A stretch of DNA of 64,000 bases from G963556115 sp963666605. Its GTDB lineage: Bacteria > Planctomycetota > SZUA-567. The notes beneath the pieces are model-generated. The model was not told the origin of the DNA and searched no databases. It saw only the letters and a program-made list of their open reading frames with translations. Positions 63,362 to 64,000 of this stretch are shown in pieces. Positions within the stretch are counted from its first letter, which is position 1. Every line of letters begins with the position of its first letter. A program made the position numbers and the translations under genes. The stretch is taken from NCBI GenBank assembly GCA_965140405.1, contig OZ223208.1:992001-1056000 (forward strand), written 5' to 3'.

Positions 63362-64000
63362 TCAGCGTTTCACTGGAAAACTCAGTGTAAACGTCGAACC
63401 GATTCCGACGTGACTATCGACCTCAACACTTCCGTCATGGAGTAAAGCAATATGTTTTACAATTGCTAAGCCCAAACCAGTACCACCTTCAGTCCTGCTT
63501 CTAGCCTTATCAGTTCGATAAAATCTTTCAAATATCCTTTCCTGACACTCTTTTGCAATCCCAATACCTTGATCTCTAATAGATATTTTAACAAAGGCTT
63601 TATCGTATTTCACATCGATCCATACTTCGCTTCCAATCTCACTATATCGAGCAGCATTTGTCAAAAGATTTATGACTGCCTGCTCAAGTAGGTGTGGGTG
63701 ACAGACAATCTCATCCTCACCTTTATAGGAGTAATTTAATTTGACGCCTCGCTTATTGAATAGTTCACTAGTCAAGGCCACCGAACTAGATATAATAATT
63801 CCTAATGGCAACCTCTCCTTCACCATCTCTTTACCACTATCAAGCCTCGATAATACCAAGAGATCATCGATAATTTGAGCCATCCTTCTAGACTGTTCAG
63901 AAATGATATTTAAGAATCTCTTTGAACTCTCCTTATCATCAACTGCCCCATCAAGTAAGGTCTCAACAAATCCCACAATTGATGTTATTGGAGTTCTTAG
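63362..64000 (-). CDS. Sensor histidine kinase, C-terminal part (partial at window edge)
   Basis: The frame runs off the right edge, where LRTPITSIVGFVETLL is the HisKA motif (phospho-His just outside). The HATPase domain has INLLTNAARYS (N box), DQGIGIA (G1), and GGTGLGLAIVKHI (G2). PhoR-type kinase. Followed by the GGDEF gene at 93 bases. Confidence 0.9.
   Translation of the reverse strand, partial: LRTPITSIVGFVETLLDGAVDDKESSKRFLNIISEQSRRMAQIIDDLLVLSRLDSGKEMVKERLPLGIIISSSVALTSELFNKRGVKLNYSYKGEDEIVCHPHLLEQAVINLLTNAARYSEIGSEVWIDVKYDKAFVKISIRDQGIGIAKECQERIFERFYRTDKARSRTEGGTGLGLAIVKHIALLHDGSVEVDSHVGIGSTFTLSFPVKR

Overview
The window reads as an ordinary chromosomal segment of an AT-rich, Gram-negative-type bacterium. 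It carries an Mla/MCE lipid-transport locus, lipoproteins with classical lipoboxes, and two PEP-CTERM proteins. A pseudopilin ending in an ADGHVK-type motif, a DUF4416 protein and a degenerate endonuclease-III-like protein suggest the PVC group (Lentisphaerota or Planctomycetota-like). That placement is inference from gene style, not from a marker gene. No insertion sequence, phage gene, CRISPR array or rRNA was seen.

Region 1 (1-6600) is the most unusual. It holds the 3' part of an MttB-family (trimethylamine/betaine-type) corrinoid methyltransferase, then a small multi-branched RNA fold, a class-II glutamine amidotransferase (GlxB/MgsA-like), a GXGXG-FMN fusion protein (GlxC+GlxD, MgsBC-like), a second FMN-barrel-like protein without the iron-sulfur cysteines, and a GlnT/GMA-synthetase-type glutamine synthetase. 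The last gene sits behind a 30-base AG repeat that also forms its ribosome binding site. Together the genes suggest methylated-amine demethylation coupled to gamma-glutamylmethylamide/N-methylglutamate-type chemistry.

Region 2 (6600-25450) holds a pseudopilin, a ComM-type ATPase, an MBL hydrolase, DUF4416, CTP synthase, a membrane diguanylate cyclase and a lipoprotein. Next is a minus-strand run: fused Nfn-like oxidoreductase, tsaB, HD hydrolase, parB (no parA nearby) and a membrane-anchored coiled-coil protein. Glycogen phosphorylase, hisG and an HhH-like DNA-binding candidate follow. Region 3 (25400-41930) has tRNA-Asp, valS, an AmaP-like protein, queA, an AraC-GyrI regulator, two tandem P-domain/PEP-CTERM proteins (the first frameshifted), tRNA-Ser, gltB-gltD and recN.

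Region 4 (41930-64000) has an FHA-like/GAF/HD-GYP protein, an RNase HII-like protein, a NYN nuclease-like protein, a zinc/manganese-type ABC transporter, AMMECR1, purN and a HEAT-repeat protein. It continues with a pilin-like lipoprotein, a repeat-rich secreted protein, a Cys-rich small protein, CvpA, MetF, an mlaEFD-like operon with two MCE proteins plus a lipoprotein amidase, a STAS protein, a GGDEF protein and a truncated sensor kinase. Nitrogen and one-carbon metabolism recur: three glutamate-synthase-type systems, a GlnT-type synthetase, MetF and PurN. Cyclic-di-GMP signalling is represented by two GGDEF and one HD-GYP protein.
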